Notes: generated by a model not told the origin, from the sequence alone. Positions 1-11,568 are shown, counted from the first letter of the stretch. The stretch: DNA of 64,000 bases from Cryptomeria japonica (GCF_030272615.1 NC_081406.1:468890400-468954399), one strand, 5' to 3'. Made by a program: numbers and translations.

Positions 1-320
1 ATCATTGGGTTTGTGTGGCCATAAGCAGCAATTTCAAAACAATGAAAGAGTCTTTACATGGGAATTCCAGAAATAACAAGTTTTCAGAGTCTTATCTATG
101 GATTGTGAATTGCAGCAGTGGGTATCTTTACTTGAAGCTCAGAATGGGTGGTAACCTAAATAGGAACAAGCCTCTAGGATGTGAAAATTGGAAGAGTGAA
201 TGAAAGGTTTGGAGAAGGCTCCACAGATACGGCTTTACTGACTATATGGAAAAGCTTCACGGAAGTAGAAATTATGTGTCTTATGGTTTTGTTAAAAGCT
301 AGAGTAACAAAAGAGTCACC

Positions 321-641
321 TTGTTCGGGGAGATTTGGCAAATTGATGAAAACATGGTTGCAGAGGTCATGGGTCTCCAGATGGAGGGGACTAAATTTTA
401 CAGGGATCGGAAGTATGCAGCTAAAGCTTTCAAAAACTTCCCAAAGTCAGAAGATGAGAAGGGAAAGCTTGTAAAGAAGGACAACATCTCCTACTACACT
501 CCCCAGTAGGTAAAGCCTTTCTGGCAAAAATTTCTAAGGGTTTTAATGGAGTATTTGACTGTGGATGGCAGATTTACAATAATTTATAACTATCATTTTT
601 CTATTCTGAATGGGCTAAAATATCCCTGCCCTTCTATTTAG
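321..641 (+). pseudogene. Degenerate gene of unknown family, N-terminal part
   Basis: An open stretch (321-509) reads on in the same frame past one in-frame TAG (507-509) to a second stop near 641. The part after the first stop reads like ordinary protein (LTVDGRFTIIYNYHFSILNG), so this looks like a real coding region with a nonsense change. I do not recognise the family. The style (charged, no transmembrane segment) resembles extra reading frames carried by large plant retroelements, but that is inference. It lies 5' of the acidic frame at 889-1602 and may be the same broken gene in another frame. Confidence 0.35.
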
Positions 642-888
642 CATCCTCTCTAAATGAGAGCCTTGCAGACCATGCTAAAAAGCCTAAATCTTACCCTTTA
701 GCCCACTAGGGGCTCATACTACTAATATATGAACATCTGAAGGATAAGTCTAGGGCAAACAAAGATGACCCTTTGATCATTAACACTCATATCTCTGAGA
801 CTTGCAAAGACTCTGACTTGAATGGGGATCAGCCCAACACCCCTACCCACAAAAAAGGAAACCTAAAACAGAGCATGAGGAAAAGGAG

Positions 889-1611
889 GTGCATTGTGAT
901 GAGGAAGAGGAAAAGGATAAGGACACTGATACTAAAATGGAGAAAAATAAGGATGAGAACTATGGTGAAGGGGAGGAAGGGGGTAATTCTAAAAACCCTC
1001 ACTCTAACCCTAAGGGCTCAGAAAGTGAGAATGCTGCTCTGAATCCTAAGGAGTATGACAACCCTAACTCTGAGGAGATTGAACAGGGCAAGGACTCTAC
1101 GAACACCATCTTGGACACTGCCCATAACTGCACTCTAGAATCCTTCAATTTCCAGAAATGGGTTGTCAAAAACATCACCGGTATGCAAGGTAAGAAAAGG
1201 GAGCTGGAAGATAAGATTAATAAGCTGATTAAGAATTCTGACTCTGGGAAACAGAATGAGGATACGGAAAATAGTGAAGCTGAGGAGGAAATGGAGATGG
1301 AGGACTGGCTAGAGAAAGATCTTATCAAAGGGGACCTGAAACATTTGGAGGATGTTATTAGAACTCTGAAAGAGCAGGTGGAGGAGGACAAAGACAACAT
1401 CAACGCCCAAATCGCCCGTAATGAGAAGGCTTTGAAAAGCCTCATGAACCATAGCCTCCAGGTCCTTAAAGTTTCTTCCTATAATATGTATGCTTTGGTG
1501 GATCATTTGGAAAGGAAAAATCAGGATAAGAACCTGGTAATTATAGAAGATTCTCCAACCTCCAGCCCCACCCACCAGAACCCTAGATGCAGAACTAGGT
1601 AGACCACTATT
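889..1611 (+). pseudogene. Acidic, Lys/Glu-rich coiled-coil protein fragment
   Basis: About 237 residues, open but without an ATG at its 5' end, so it is a fragment of a longer frame. The first ~100 residues are extremely rich in Glu, Asp, Lys and Asn. Residues ~100-200 show heptad-like Leu/Ile spacing (for example DLIKGDLKHLEDVIRTLKEQ), typical of a coiled coil. No enzyme motif, zinc knuckle or signal peptide is visible. A related-looking frame at 773-1042 in another register suggests a frameshift just upstream. Function unknown; a gag-like or retroelement-borne protein is possible. I am fairly sure it was coding, not sure what it did. Confidence 0.4.
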
Positions 1612-1897
1612 GGGAAGGACACCAAAATGAAAGAGAGCTAGTTGGGACAGGAAAACAATGACCTAAGGGAAGCGGCCAAGGAGATGATGCTCTTGGTATA
1701 GAATGCTAAGGAAAATACGAAGAGTTTTTAATTAACTTGTAATGTTGGGCTTGGGGCCAATTTCTTGTTGGCCTCTTGTTGTCCCTTTCTCTACTGCTGG
1801 TTTTTTTTTTGGTCTTTTGCAGCTATCTTGTTTTGTTTCCTTCTTGGATATCTTTCGAATGTAATCAAGTTTCGGGTCCCTTATAACTTGTATTTAC
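1612..1897 (+). other. 3' tail of the plus-strand gene, ending in an A-rich stretch
   Basis: After the stop at 1602 the sequence holds T-rich runs and ends in TTAATCAAAAA just before copia C1 homology begins at about 1898. The A-rich end abutting an unrelated element could be a polyadenylated end or a chance junction; I saw no matching duplication. No gene is seen in it. Confidence 0.25.
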
Positions 1898-1901
1898 TTA
1901 A

Positions 1902-2849
1902 TCAAAAACATTTACTTCCAAAAATTCTAAAATATCTGACAGTAGGAATATGGCCAAACCATAATTCATAAGGAGTCTTACCGGTATCACCTTTAATGTG
2001 TACTCTATTGAAAGTGTATACAACCATATTGATAACTTCCCACCAATAGATATCAAACAATCTAGCTTCTATCATCATTGTCCTTGCCACATCCAATATG
2101 GTTATGTTCTTCCTTTCCACTAATCCATTTTGCTATGGGGTCCTAGGTGCAGAAAGTTATCTTCGGATTCCATTCCTTTCACAAAATTTGTTGAACTCAC
2201 CGGATGTAAACTCACCACCATGATCTGATCTCAAACATTTTATTTCCAGTCCTATCTCAGTCTCAACAATAGATTTAAAGATTTTGAATTTCTCAAAAGC
2301 TTCAGATTTTTCTTTCAAAAATGCTACCCATATCATTCTAGAATAATCATCAATAACTAACATAAAATATCTATCACCTTGAAAAATTTTGGTCCTTTCC
2401 AGTCCGCATAGACCAGTATGAATAAGATCAAGAATTTCATTAGATTTATCATGTATACTTCTAAAATATGTTCTAACTTGCTTACGCATTTGAAATTCTC
2501 TACATACCGAATTATGAGGTTTAACAATCTTGGGCAAAACTCTGACAACCTATGTTGAACTGATCTTCACTATGAAATCAAAGTTTGCATGACACATCCT
2601 TTTATGTCATAACCAACTTTCATCAATATGAGCAATCAAGAAAGATTTCTCACCAGAGTTCAAATAAAAGATGTTACTTTTGGTCTTATTTCCAGAAGCA
2701 ATTTCCAATCTAGATCTATTGATGATCTTACATTTTCCATCCTTGAATTGCAAATGAAATCCTCTATCCACCATCTGACCTACACTTAAAAGATTATTCT
2801 TTAAGATTTCAACATAGTAAACATTATCAGTAGTAGTCTTACCATCCAA
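1902..2849 (-). pseudogene. Copia C1 integrase with GAG-pre-integrase domain
   Basis: Three pieces in order on the minus strand. 2849-2607 has the pre-integrase start (NNLLSVGQMVDRGF). 2537-2157 has the catalytic core with VIDDYSRMIWVAF (first Asp) and CLRSDHGGEF (second Asp). 2120-1902 opens with MERKNITILD, containing the conserved ERK Glu. The zinc-finger His pair near 2590-2610 is damaged, and stops separate the pieces. The protein would have joined element cDNA to host DNA. It ends at ...FRIFGSKCF, well short of a normal integrase-RT fusion, because the element is cut there. Confidence 0.8.
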
Positions 2850-2938
2850 TGATATTGTTCCTTTGCCTATGATCCTACATGCCTTGTCTCCAAATCTGAC
2901 TAGTACACGTCTCCAAATCTGACTAGTACACCATAAAA

Positions 2939-3151
2939 TTATTGCAATGTTAAGAACTTTCTCTTATCACCAATCATGTGATGTGAGCATCCATTTTCTA
3001 TGAACCATTCATCCTTTTCTTCAATTTTAGCAGCCAAGGCCTTTTCCTCAGTATGAGTTTCTTCAATGATAGATTCTGGAGAATCATCCTTGATAGCAAT
3101 AAAGACCCAATCTTTACTGGAGGAAGCTCCATTACCGGTTCCACCCACAAT

Positions 3152-3219
<68 letters not shown>

Positions 3220-4236
3220 TAGAAATACCCAAATCATCATCACCAACATAATAGCATGATTTATCTTTATTCCTTCTGAACCTAGGTCTGCTCTGATATT
3301 TTGGATTAGGCTTATAACTCTTTATAAATATTTCTTGATTCCTAGTAGCTCTTTCAGGGCATCTAGAAGCAAAATGACCAATCTTATTGCATGAAAAACA
3401 TTTAAAAGGGACCTTTCCTTCATACTTACTTCCAGCTAGTCCTTTAGGCATTCTTCTAGAAATCAGGGCTTCCAACTCTTCAAGTTCCCTTTCTTCTCTC
3501 CCAATTTCCTCCATATCTTTAGCATACATTTCCTTCCAATATATCTTCTTCTTACCAAAGGAAGATGCTTTAAATGCAATCTCAGTTTTAGTAGTACTCT
3601 AATCTCCAAGTTCTTCAAGCTCAAAAGAAGTCAATTTCCCAAACAATGTATCTTTGGTAACAAGGGTACTTGACATGTCTAGAGTTCATTGATTGTAGTA
3701 GCCTTCATCTTGTAAGCTAGAGGTATAACTCTTAGAACCTTTGACACTATCTCATCCTTACTGACTGATCCACCACAACATTTGATACCCATGACAATCT
3801 CATTTACTCTATCCATGAAAGAACTAATCTTCTCATCTTCTTCCATCTTTAAAGTTTCATATCTTACCCGGAAACCTTCAAGTTTTGCAATCTTAACTGC
3901 CTGATCACCTTCATAAAGAGTTTCAAGTTTCAACCAAATTTGCTTAGCATTCTCCAATTCTATGACATTTAATAAATTTTCATCAGGTAGGGCACTCAAC
4001 AAAGCTTCTTTTTCTCTAAAATCATTTTTAGATCTCTTCTATTCATCAGCAGGTGCCAATGTTCTAGATTTAGGATCATAAGGTATATACCCTTTCTCCA
4101 CTATCTCCCAAAATTTATCTTCAAGACATATGAGATGAATATTCATTTGCTCCTTCCATATTTTGTAATTTGTACCATCAAATCTAGGACTCTCCTTTCA
4201 ATAGGGATTAAATGTAGAACTTGATGTTGATGCCAT
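2939..4236 (-). pseudogene. Copia C1 gag, zinc knuckle and protease
   Basis: Starts at an ATG (4236-4234) about 40 bases after the primer site. 4002-3679 is a UBN2-type gag (ENAKQIWLKLETLYEG). 3529-2939 carries the CCHC knuckle CFSCNKIGHFASRC, then a run of Asp coded by a TCA/GAT microsatellite, then the protease site. The protease triplet reads WFIENGCSHH: Glu-Asn-Gly where copia proteases have Asp-Ser-Gly, so the catalytic Asp is lost in this copy. In-frame stops lie at about 4045 and between the blocks near 3600. Gag would form the particle, and the knuckle would bind RNA. Confidence 0.8.
3152..3220. repeat. (TCA)n microsatellite coding poly-Asp in gag
   Basis: About 22 uninterrupted TCA/ATC triplets. 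Read on the minus strand in the gag frame they give GAT codons, hence a poly-aspartate tract just before the protease. The related element M2 has no such tract, so it grew after the two lineages split or within this copy. Confidence 0.9.
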
Positions 4237-4277
4237 CAGATCTCCTCAGGCGATTAAGCTTCTATAGAGAGGACCTT

Positions 4278-4289
4278 GCTCTAATACCA
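4278..4289 (-). other. C1 primer-binding site
   Basis: On the minus strand TGGTATTAGAGC lies 2 bases after the LTR end. It equals the initiator-Met-tRNA complement TGGTATCAGAGC with one C-to-T change. Confidence 0.85.
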
Positions 4290-4291
4290 AT

Positions 4292-5482
4292 TGTTGGATA
4301 GATCTGATACAAGGAGTAAACTGAGAGGGGGGGGCGGGTGAATCAGTTTACTACCAGAAATCAGAACTATAACATCATAACCTTTAAACTGAAGCACAAA
4401 GAAACCAGCACAATGAAAGATAGAACATGAAAGCATAGTACACAGAACACCAATATTTTGAGGTGGAAAACCCAGTCAAGGGAAAAACCACAGTGGGAAA
4501 CTTTACCAACAATCAGATAATACTTTTGTAGTAGTATGCAAAATAATTACAATGGCACTTGCAATCAGGCTAACCACCTATAGCTCACTGCTCATCACAA
4601 AAAGAAGTCTCACTGGCTTACAAAAACATCAGACTACAATCCAGAAAGATGAATTGTGAAAGTAGCATCTACTAATGCTTGATACAATTCTAGTTAAGCA
4701 CAAATGTCTTCCTTGCAATATAAAACCTTCTCAAATCTTCATTGAGTGATATAACCTTGATCAAACATAAAACACTCTCTGATAATGCAGACATAACCCT
4801 CAACACACAAATTACATGAATAAGTGACCTATAAATACAGATCATCAACCTTATTGACAAGGTTGGATAAACCATAAACCCATAAACCCATAATTACAAA
4901 AATCACATCACACAGTACCACCAGAATAGTATTATAATTTACATTACATAGCATGGACCTAAATCAAATATCCAAATAATTAAATCTATCGGAAATTCCG
5001 CTAAGACCAAAATCCAACATGCTTCACCAACTGGTAGAAACCCTCAGTGAAATAACATAAAGTTTAATCAGATCCAAATAGGACCATCATAACAACATGC
5101 CAGCCAAAGCAAAGTCACCAAATACTCAGGACATGATCAAGAAGCACCTTCAGCATGATAGAAACTGATTCCATAAGCTGAACCAAAATTGACTGACCAA
5201 ATCACCAAATATTGCTTACTGGTAAAGCTAACCAAGAAAGCTAGAAGATAACCAGTAAAGATAAAATCTATCTAGAGCACCAAATCATGAACCAACAGAA
5301 TATGACAAACATATAACCATCTAGAATTATCATCCAAAACTAAGTCTAGAGTTCTGATCATACCAGATCAAAAACATAGCCAAAACCAAGATGATCACCA
5401 AGACTAACTGGGATAGTCTCCAACCGAGATACAGTGTTGACATCAATGACAACACTAAACCAAATACAACATATTGCCAACA
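4292..5482 (-). repeat. C1 5' LTR
   Basis: 1191 bp with terminal inverted TGTTGG/CCAACA. It carries the three motifs shared by most copia LTRs here: the G-run before TGAATCA (4325-4346), the GTGGAAAACCC..GGGAAAAACCAC block (4463-4493), and GACATCAATGACAAC (about 5437-5452). The primer-binding site follows directly, which fixes it as a 5' LTR. I see no gene in it. Confidence 0.85.
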
Positions 5483-7441
5483 ATATCCCCCCATGGCCTC
5501 TTTGGTATAGGTAATGCATGATAAAGCCTTGTATTCTAACTTACTCCTTTAGCCAACTGACATACTCTACAACTTTGCACAAATTTCTTCACCCTGTGAT
5601 AACTAAGGCCAATGATAGTATTCATTGATAATGGCAATGGTCTTATCTCGACCAAAATGTCCTGCCATTCCTCCACTATGCTTTTCCTTGATCATTTTCT
5701 CTCTCAGTGAGCTCCTTGGAATACACAATTATCTTCCCTTAAACAACATTTCATCTTGGATTATAAAATCCAACCATTTTGTCCTATCCAAAGTAATAGG
5801 CTCCTTGCAAGCTTTCCAAGCATCTGCAAAATCAAGATCCCGGAGATACAAGGTCTTGAGTTCATTGAACCTAACCACTTCAAACTGCATTTCTGTCAAC
5901 AAAATATGCCTCCTACTTAAGGCATCTACAACTCCATTAGACCTTCCACTCTGGTGCTTCAAGACAAAAGTGTAACTTAGAAAAAACTCCACCCATTTCA
6001 AGTTCCTCTGATTCAATTTTCCCTAACTATTCAGGTATTGCAATGCTTGATGATTTGTATTCACAAAAAATCTTTTGACAACAAATGGTGTCTCCATTTC
6101 TTCAATGCATGAACTATTGCATAAAATTCCTGATCATAAATATAATACTTTTTCTTTGCATCATTAAACTTTTCACTGAAATATGCAATGGGCCTACCTG
6201 CCTAGCTCAAAAAAGCTCTAATGGTATTACCACTGACTTCACAATCCACTTGAAACATTGTATTAAAGTTTAGAAGGGCTAAAATAGGTTTCTCTATCAC
6301 CTTCTTCTTCAACATGTCAAAACTTTTTTATGCTCTTGTGCTCCACTTGAACTCTTTTCTATCTCCTCCCATTGTTTTAGTTAGGGGTGCACAAATACTA
6401 CTGAAGTTTCTAATTAAATTTCTGTAAAAGCTGGCCAAACCATGCAAAGACCTCACCTCAGTAGTAGTCCTTGGGGTAGGCCATTCCAAAATAGCCTTCA
6501 CCTTCTCTAGGTCCATTTTAAGACCTTCCGTTGAGACAACAAACCCCAAGTACACCAATTCCTTCTTCACAAAACTACACTTTTTCAAATTAATTAACAA
6601 TTTCTCCTCTCTCAACTTCTCAAAAAATTCTTTGAATATGCATTTTATTCTCATCCAATGTCTTACTAAAAATTAAAATATCATCTAAATAAAAAATAAC
6701 AAGCTTGCCCAAAAATTCTTTTAGTATCTCGTTCATGAGCTACATGAATGTGCTCAGTGCATTGGTTAGCCCAAAAGGCATGACTAACCACTTGTACAAG
6801 CCTTCTTTTGTTTTGAAGTTAGTTTTCCACTCATCTCCCTCCCTAATCTAGATCTGGTGATATCTACTATTTAGATAATTCTTTGTGAACTATTGAGCTC
6901 CACTCAAATAGTCCATAAGGTCATCCATCCTTCACAAGGGAAATTTGTACTTGATTGTTATCTTATTTATGGCCATAGAGTGCATACACATCCTCCACTC
7001 CCCATCCTTCTTTAGTGCTAGTACTGAAGGTACTGCAGATGGACTCAAGCTCTCTCTAATCAATCCCTTCCTCCACAACTCTTAAAATTTTTTGTTCAAC
7101 TCTTCATTCTATGGGCTGCCTTATTTGGCAAACTGGCTCCAAGGATCAAGTCAATCTTTTGACCGATCTTTCTCACTAGTGGTAAACCCTCGGGCACATT
7201 ATCAGACACAATGTTCTAAAACTCATTAAATAAACCCGAAACTTCTACAGGCATCTCTTTACCATCTTCTCTATCCAGTCTAGGAATCAAAGTGAGATAC
7301 ATAGGTTCATGTTTCATGCCTTCCAAAAAAATTCCTCCATCAACAAAACATATTCTAGCACTGCTACATACCTTTTCTTCCACCTCCTTCAAGCGCTTTA
7401 GCTTATGAATAACTCCATCCTTTGTTAAGATGTAGGCATTG
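5483..7441 (-). pseudogene. Gypsy G1 reverse transcriptase, RNase H and integrase N-terminus
   Basis: From high to low coordinates: an entry region with LTKDGVIHKLKRLKEVEEK (about 7435-7380); RT with the FGLTNA-type motif C surroundings and the catalytic box YLDDILIFS (about 6665-6692); RT thumb 6654-6328 (LVYLGFVVSTEGLKMD); RNase H end 6016-5729 with LKHQSGRSNGVVDALSRR, the standard RNase H-to-integrase join; then an integrase zinc finger around HSGGMAGHFGRDKT (about 5700-5640), stopping at PWGDI codons where C1 begins. Several stops and frameshifts break it (around 6330, 6660, 6880, 7080). Both catalytic Asp residues of YLDD remain. Confidence 0.85.
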
Positions 7442-8475
7442 TTGGATATTGTTGCTGCTAGGACATGTTGTCATTGATGTCAACATATTCCTGTGATTTA
7501 TTGCTCCTATGCTTGCAGATTAATTTATTAGGATTTTGGTTTGGTGTATGAAGTATTTATAATATCATTATATTCTTTTGTATTGGTTTTGGTGATCCGA
7601 GAAGCTTAATTGATCAAATTATATTATCCAGTTTGTTGTTTGTTTTTTTATTAGTGCTTTGTAGATTTCAGTATTTCCTTCGGTATATTCCAGTGTGATC
7701 AGATCTTGAGCTGAGATTTTGGGATATTGTTTGGAATGGTCTTGTGTATCTTCATTGTAGATGGTTCATGATTTTTTTTTTGCAAGTTATCTTTTTTCGT
7801 GACAGTTGTTGTTGTTTGAGTGTTCTTGAGTTTCAGATGTTGACAGATGAAGATTTGATAAGTGGTGTTGGTGCAACTGTTACTAATTATTCTAACGTGC
7901 TTGCTAGTGTTTCCTAATTGTGTATTATTTATTTTGATGATCCACATTGATTATTGTGTGAGCTCTTGGTGATTTTGTTTAACCGGTGATGTTCTTCGTG
8001 TTATGCATTTTCTTGGTGGTGTAGCGTGTTCCGGTTGGTCTTGGCATGATTTTCAGTGGTGTTGAATGTTTGGAGATTTTATTTAGGTCCATGTTGTGTC
8101 ATGTATATCATTATATTGGTCCAGTGGTTGATATTTGTATCATGTGATGTAATTTTATAATTGTGAGTTGAGGGTTTAGCCGACCTTGTTCTCAAGGTTG
8201 ATGAATTGTATAAATAGGTGATATTGTCATGTAATTTACATGGTGTGGTTGTGTCTGCATTATTAGAGACTAGTGTATGTGTGAACAAGTAATTCATCCT
8301 TAGGCATTGTGATTGAGCATAGATTGGTGTTGCAGAGTAGACAATTATGCTTAACCAAAATTGTCATCAGGCATTTGTAGATGTTATCATTGTAGTTCAT
8401 TTCTTATGGATTGTAGTTTGAATACAAACACACACACATAGATCATATATATACAGATGTAGGGGAACCCAACAA
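7442..8475 (+). mobile_element. S1: solo LTR inside gypsy G1
   Basis: 1034 bp beginning TTGGATATTG and ending AACCCAACAA, flanked on both sides by CATTG (7437-7441 and 8476-8480). Taking it out with one CATTG rejoins the gypsy frame as SHGGINAYILTKDG, which is strong proof of the insertion limits. GTCATTGATGTCAA about 30 bases from the left end matches the 5' end of the copia LTRs here, which sets the plus orientation. No internal part remains, so it is an LTR-LTR recombination product. No gene inside. Confidence 0.85.
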
Positions 8476-8570
8476 CATTGATGCCTCCATGAGAAAGAAA
8501 TTCAAAATATTTATTTATTTGTATAAAATGAGGTCTTATGGACCATTTTGTGGTAATTTGTAATCAAAAG
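8476..8570 (-). pseudogene. Gypsy G1 coding piece beyond the solo LTR
   Basis: Open on the minus strand from a TGA near 8570 down to the S1 junction, reading into the same frame as 7441 downward (IQINKYFEFLSHGGINAYIL across the join). It is the linker between the protease and RT parts of the gypsy polyprotein by position. Short, so identified mainly by continuity. Confidence 0.6.
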
Positions 8571-8575
8571 ATGTG

Positions 8576-10248
8576 AGGGGACACACTTTTGTGTTCATGA
8601 CACAAAGTTATCAAGGTTGTCATAGAGATGCAAAAGTTGTCAAGATGCTCCAAAAAGGGATTTAATTATGTAAAAATGTCTAATAGACAATGTGGAGGTA
8701 GTTTGAGCCTATTTTAGGTCATTTTAAGGTCATATGTCAAATGTGAAAAAATTGTCAGAGGTTGACAAAAAGTTGTCATTGCAACTTTCTTATAAAATTG
8801 TCATATTGAGCAAAAATGATTAGTTTGGGGTTAGTTAACATTCAAAAGTCAGTTATGAACATTGGAGGGTTGAGACAAATTATAAATTATTTTTTTCATC
8901 AACCATTGGGTTGGTGGTTGGATGTATTGAAGAAAAAACAATAAAATTTTGAAGTCCCTGCATTCTTATTGTTTTTCTTATGTTGTAGTCCGATACTTTC
9001 GATTTTTCATAGTGGAATTAATCATATTTTTATACAAAACCTATTAGATTTGATATATAAATGAAATAACTTAATTTTTTCTTTTGTCTCGTCAAATTTG
9101 GTTAAGATTTGAGGGATTTATTGTCATTTTAATCACTACTACTTTCAGATTTTTCCAATAATAGTCCCGTTGCAGCAAATTGTATGGACACATACAATTT
9201 TATGATGTTGTGAAACCCATATGGATTTATAGAGGAGTGATTAGTCTTCCCTTTTCAACAAGTTTGAGTGAATTTCATTATGTTTGTGCAAAGTTTTGAA
9301 AGTTTTTTCTAAGATCAACCCCGTGAGTAAGGGTTTCAATAAAAAATTTGGATTCATGAACTTTCCACCATTAAAATCTCTTGAAAACTGGTTGAATAAA
9401 GGTTTAAAGAGTTTACTTTAATATTATTAAACTTGCAAGAGTGATCAATGTTTTTTGTGAGAAATAAGATGATGACTTAGGCAGACAACCTAATTATTTT
9501 TGTCCATTTGACAGTGCAGTGATAAGGGTTTTATGAAATAAGAAAAGAATGATAATTTCTAATACTAAATCTTGTGGTTTTAGTTTTTTTATGATCTTAT
9601 TTGACCCTTGGAATGTGAATTATTGATCAAGAGTCAAGTAACCTTTGTAGATGCTTTGCAAAAGTGGTCTAATTAGGCCTAGGAAACATAGAACAACAAT
9701 TTTTTGAGGTTTGTGTTTGAAAATAACCCTAACTTAATTTTTTATATGTTTTAAAAAAAACCAAATGGGTACTCAAATATGTTTTTTATATTTGGGATAT
9801 CAAGTCTTATTCAAAATTTGTGAAGGATTGTTCCTATTTGAAGGGCTACAAGAGGCTAGGCCTAAGGGTGTGGATAGCATAGTAGTTGGGGTAACCGAAG
9901 TATTGGAGGGTATTTTTAGTCTATTTATGTTATTACCACTTGGTTTGATATGTCTTAATGGTCTGTTCAAGACTTTTGAAACCCTGAAGCAAAGTTGGTG
10001 TTTGTAGTCCTATTGAAGCATAGTGTCTATTGTGAAGAAACTCTAAACTTGTAAAGGGAAGAATGAATGTTGGTTGGTGATTAAAATAAAAAGAATACAT
10101 GTTTGATTTAAGTATTTAAGTGTCAAGAAGTCTATTCTTGAGAGGGAGGTTATCTAGTGTGGTTTCTTGATTGGGTTATGAGCAAGTTTTGAGCCCATTG
10201 TTGTGAAATATGCCTACTTGGTATTGATATATTTTCATGTTGTTGAGT
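8576..10248. other. AT-rich DNA without a recognisable gene
   Basis: No convincing reading frame, LTR pair or RNA gene seen. The 80-codon plus-strand frame at 9765-10007 has no recognised motif. A sequence with AATAAAATTTTG near 8938 could be a polyadenylation region of an old LTR, but there is no partner copy here. Confidence 0.5.
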
Positions 10249-10370
10249 TTTTTCATGTGTATGTATGTATATTTATGTATGTATGTATATGCATGTATGT
10301 ATGTATGTATGTATGCATATGTATGAATGTATATGTACACGTATGTATATGTGTATGTGTGTGTGTGTAA
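10249..10370. repeat. (TATG)n/(TG)n microsatellite
   Basis: Repeated TATG/TGTA units from about 10256, ending in a GT run up to the left end of the N0 LTR. The element may have inserted at the edge of this repeat, or the repeat grew there. Confidence 0.9.
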
Positions 10371-11568
10371 TGATCCAATGCAAGAAGATTGAATGAAAAT
10401 AAAGTTATTTTTCCTTTGTTTCGTTAAAACTAATTTGAATGTAATTTGATGCTAGATCTAAAACGACATAAAAAAAAAAAACAAGCTATAGATACAAAAT
10501 GCGAGCATAGAGATAATTTTGAGCAAAAGAGATAAAAGAGAACCTTTGAGAACTAGTTTGACCCAAAAATGTGAGATCATGTGGCAATTTGCATCCTAGT
10601 CCCCGATGTCAGATGTGGACAGACTAAAATCTTTCAAAATCAAAACGTCGCACACAAATTTGTTCCTAGAAGCTCATCACAAATTCTTGGGACCATGGTA
10701 GTTTTCATCTTGGTCCTTGTTTTTATGCATCTACAAAAACTAGATCTAATTGTTGTCATCTCCTCTACCAAAATCTTCGTTCATGGCTCCTGGATCTATT
10801 GCCTACACACAGGAAGAAGAAAAAGAGTGTTGTTGATAGGGGTTTATCTTAGGTCAAACCCAGGGTTTGGAATTAACCCTTGAATTGAATTGAATTTGTA
10901 AATGGAAATGCTAAATGATATACCTCATATCTATTGCAATTATTAATGGATGATGATGCAATTCTCTTTAGATGTCATCATAAGTGTTGATGCAATAATA
11001 TGACTTGACATAACATGAACATGAACATGAATGGCCTAATTGAACACACATTATTGCATGAAGATTGATGTAGATTTTTCTTTAAGGATATGGTGGGATG
11101 AAATACTACCTTGAATTCTTGATGATTAATTCTTGTGCTAGAAATTATTAGTCTTAGATAAAATGAATAGGAAGAATGTTCTTATATAGGGTTCCCAAGG
11201 TAACTTATTGATTAGGTTGACCTCTAATGGTCAATTTGAGATATCATGGATTAAAATCACTAGGATAGGGAAGTGCATCAACCTATTTAAACTAGGTCTC
11301 ATTTAAAGAGGACCAAGATGTCCTAGGAACTATGGTTCTAGGACCATGACACCCTAGGCACCATGGTCCACCAAAAATAAGGCAAACCTATGGGAGATCA
11401 TTGTGCACAGCTTGAGGCACAAGTTCAATTCTTCATGCAGATAGATGACATCAGATTTGAGGTGAAAAGGCCAGAAATAGACCTATGAGATAGCTTAGAT
11501 AGGACACATTAAATTAGGGGCACAAAATATTGTGTAAATTGTTTAGGGTTACATTTTATGATGCTACA
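10371..11568 (-). repeat. N0 3' LTR (left copy)
   Basis: 1198 bp, TGATCC...GCTACA on the plus strand. On the minus strand it starts TGTAGCATCATAAAA directly after the purine tract. It lacks the shared copia-LTR motifs. The 100-codon frame at 10581-10883 is not supported by the second copy and is not a gene. Confidence 0.7.

Larger units (their letters stand above)
1898..5482 (-). mobile_element. C1: truncated Ty1/copia element
   Basis: Read on the minus strand: 5' LTR (5482-4292), primer-binding site, gag, protease, GAG-pre-integrase domain and integrase. The copy stops inside the integrase C-terminal region at about 1898, so reverse transcriptase, RNase H and the 3' LTR are missing. The order protease-integrase before RT is diagnostic of Ty1/copia. 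It is closely related to M2 at 51817-63273: both share the phrase FKDGKCKIINRS in the pre-integrase region. The 5' LTR interrupts the integrase codons of gypsy G1, so C1 inserted into G1. Confidence 0.85.
5483..8575 (-). mobile_element. G1: fragment of a Ty3/gypsy element
   Basis: Coding remains on the minus strand in the order protease/RT linker (8570-8476), RT, RNase H, start of integrase (5483). Integrase after RNase H is the gypsy order. It is cut at the 3' side by C1, and split by solo LTR S1 at 7442-8475. No LTR or gag of G1 is visible in the window. Its 5' limit is uncertain; the last in-frame stop upstream is at about 8570. Confidence 0.8.

Noticed and set aside
3053-3259. Plus-strand poly-Ile and poly-Ser frames
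   Set aside because: Other readings of the TCA microsatellite in C1 gag.
5483-5494. Possible polypurine tract next to the C1 LTR
   Set aside because: In the gypsy frame these bases code PWGDI. The adjacent LTR is followed by a primer site, so it is a 5' LTR and needs no purine tract here.
9765-10007. An 80-codon hydrophobic plus-strand frame
   Set aside because: No motif, no partner copy, in AT-rich DNA; length is within chance.
10581-10883. A 100-codon plus-strand frame
   Set aside because: Lies in the N0 LTR and is not kept in the second copy at 49105-49400.
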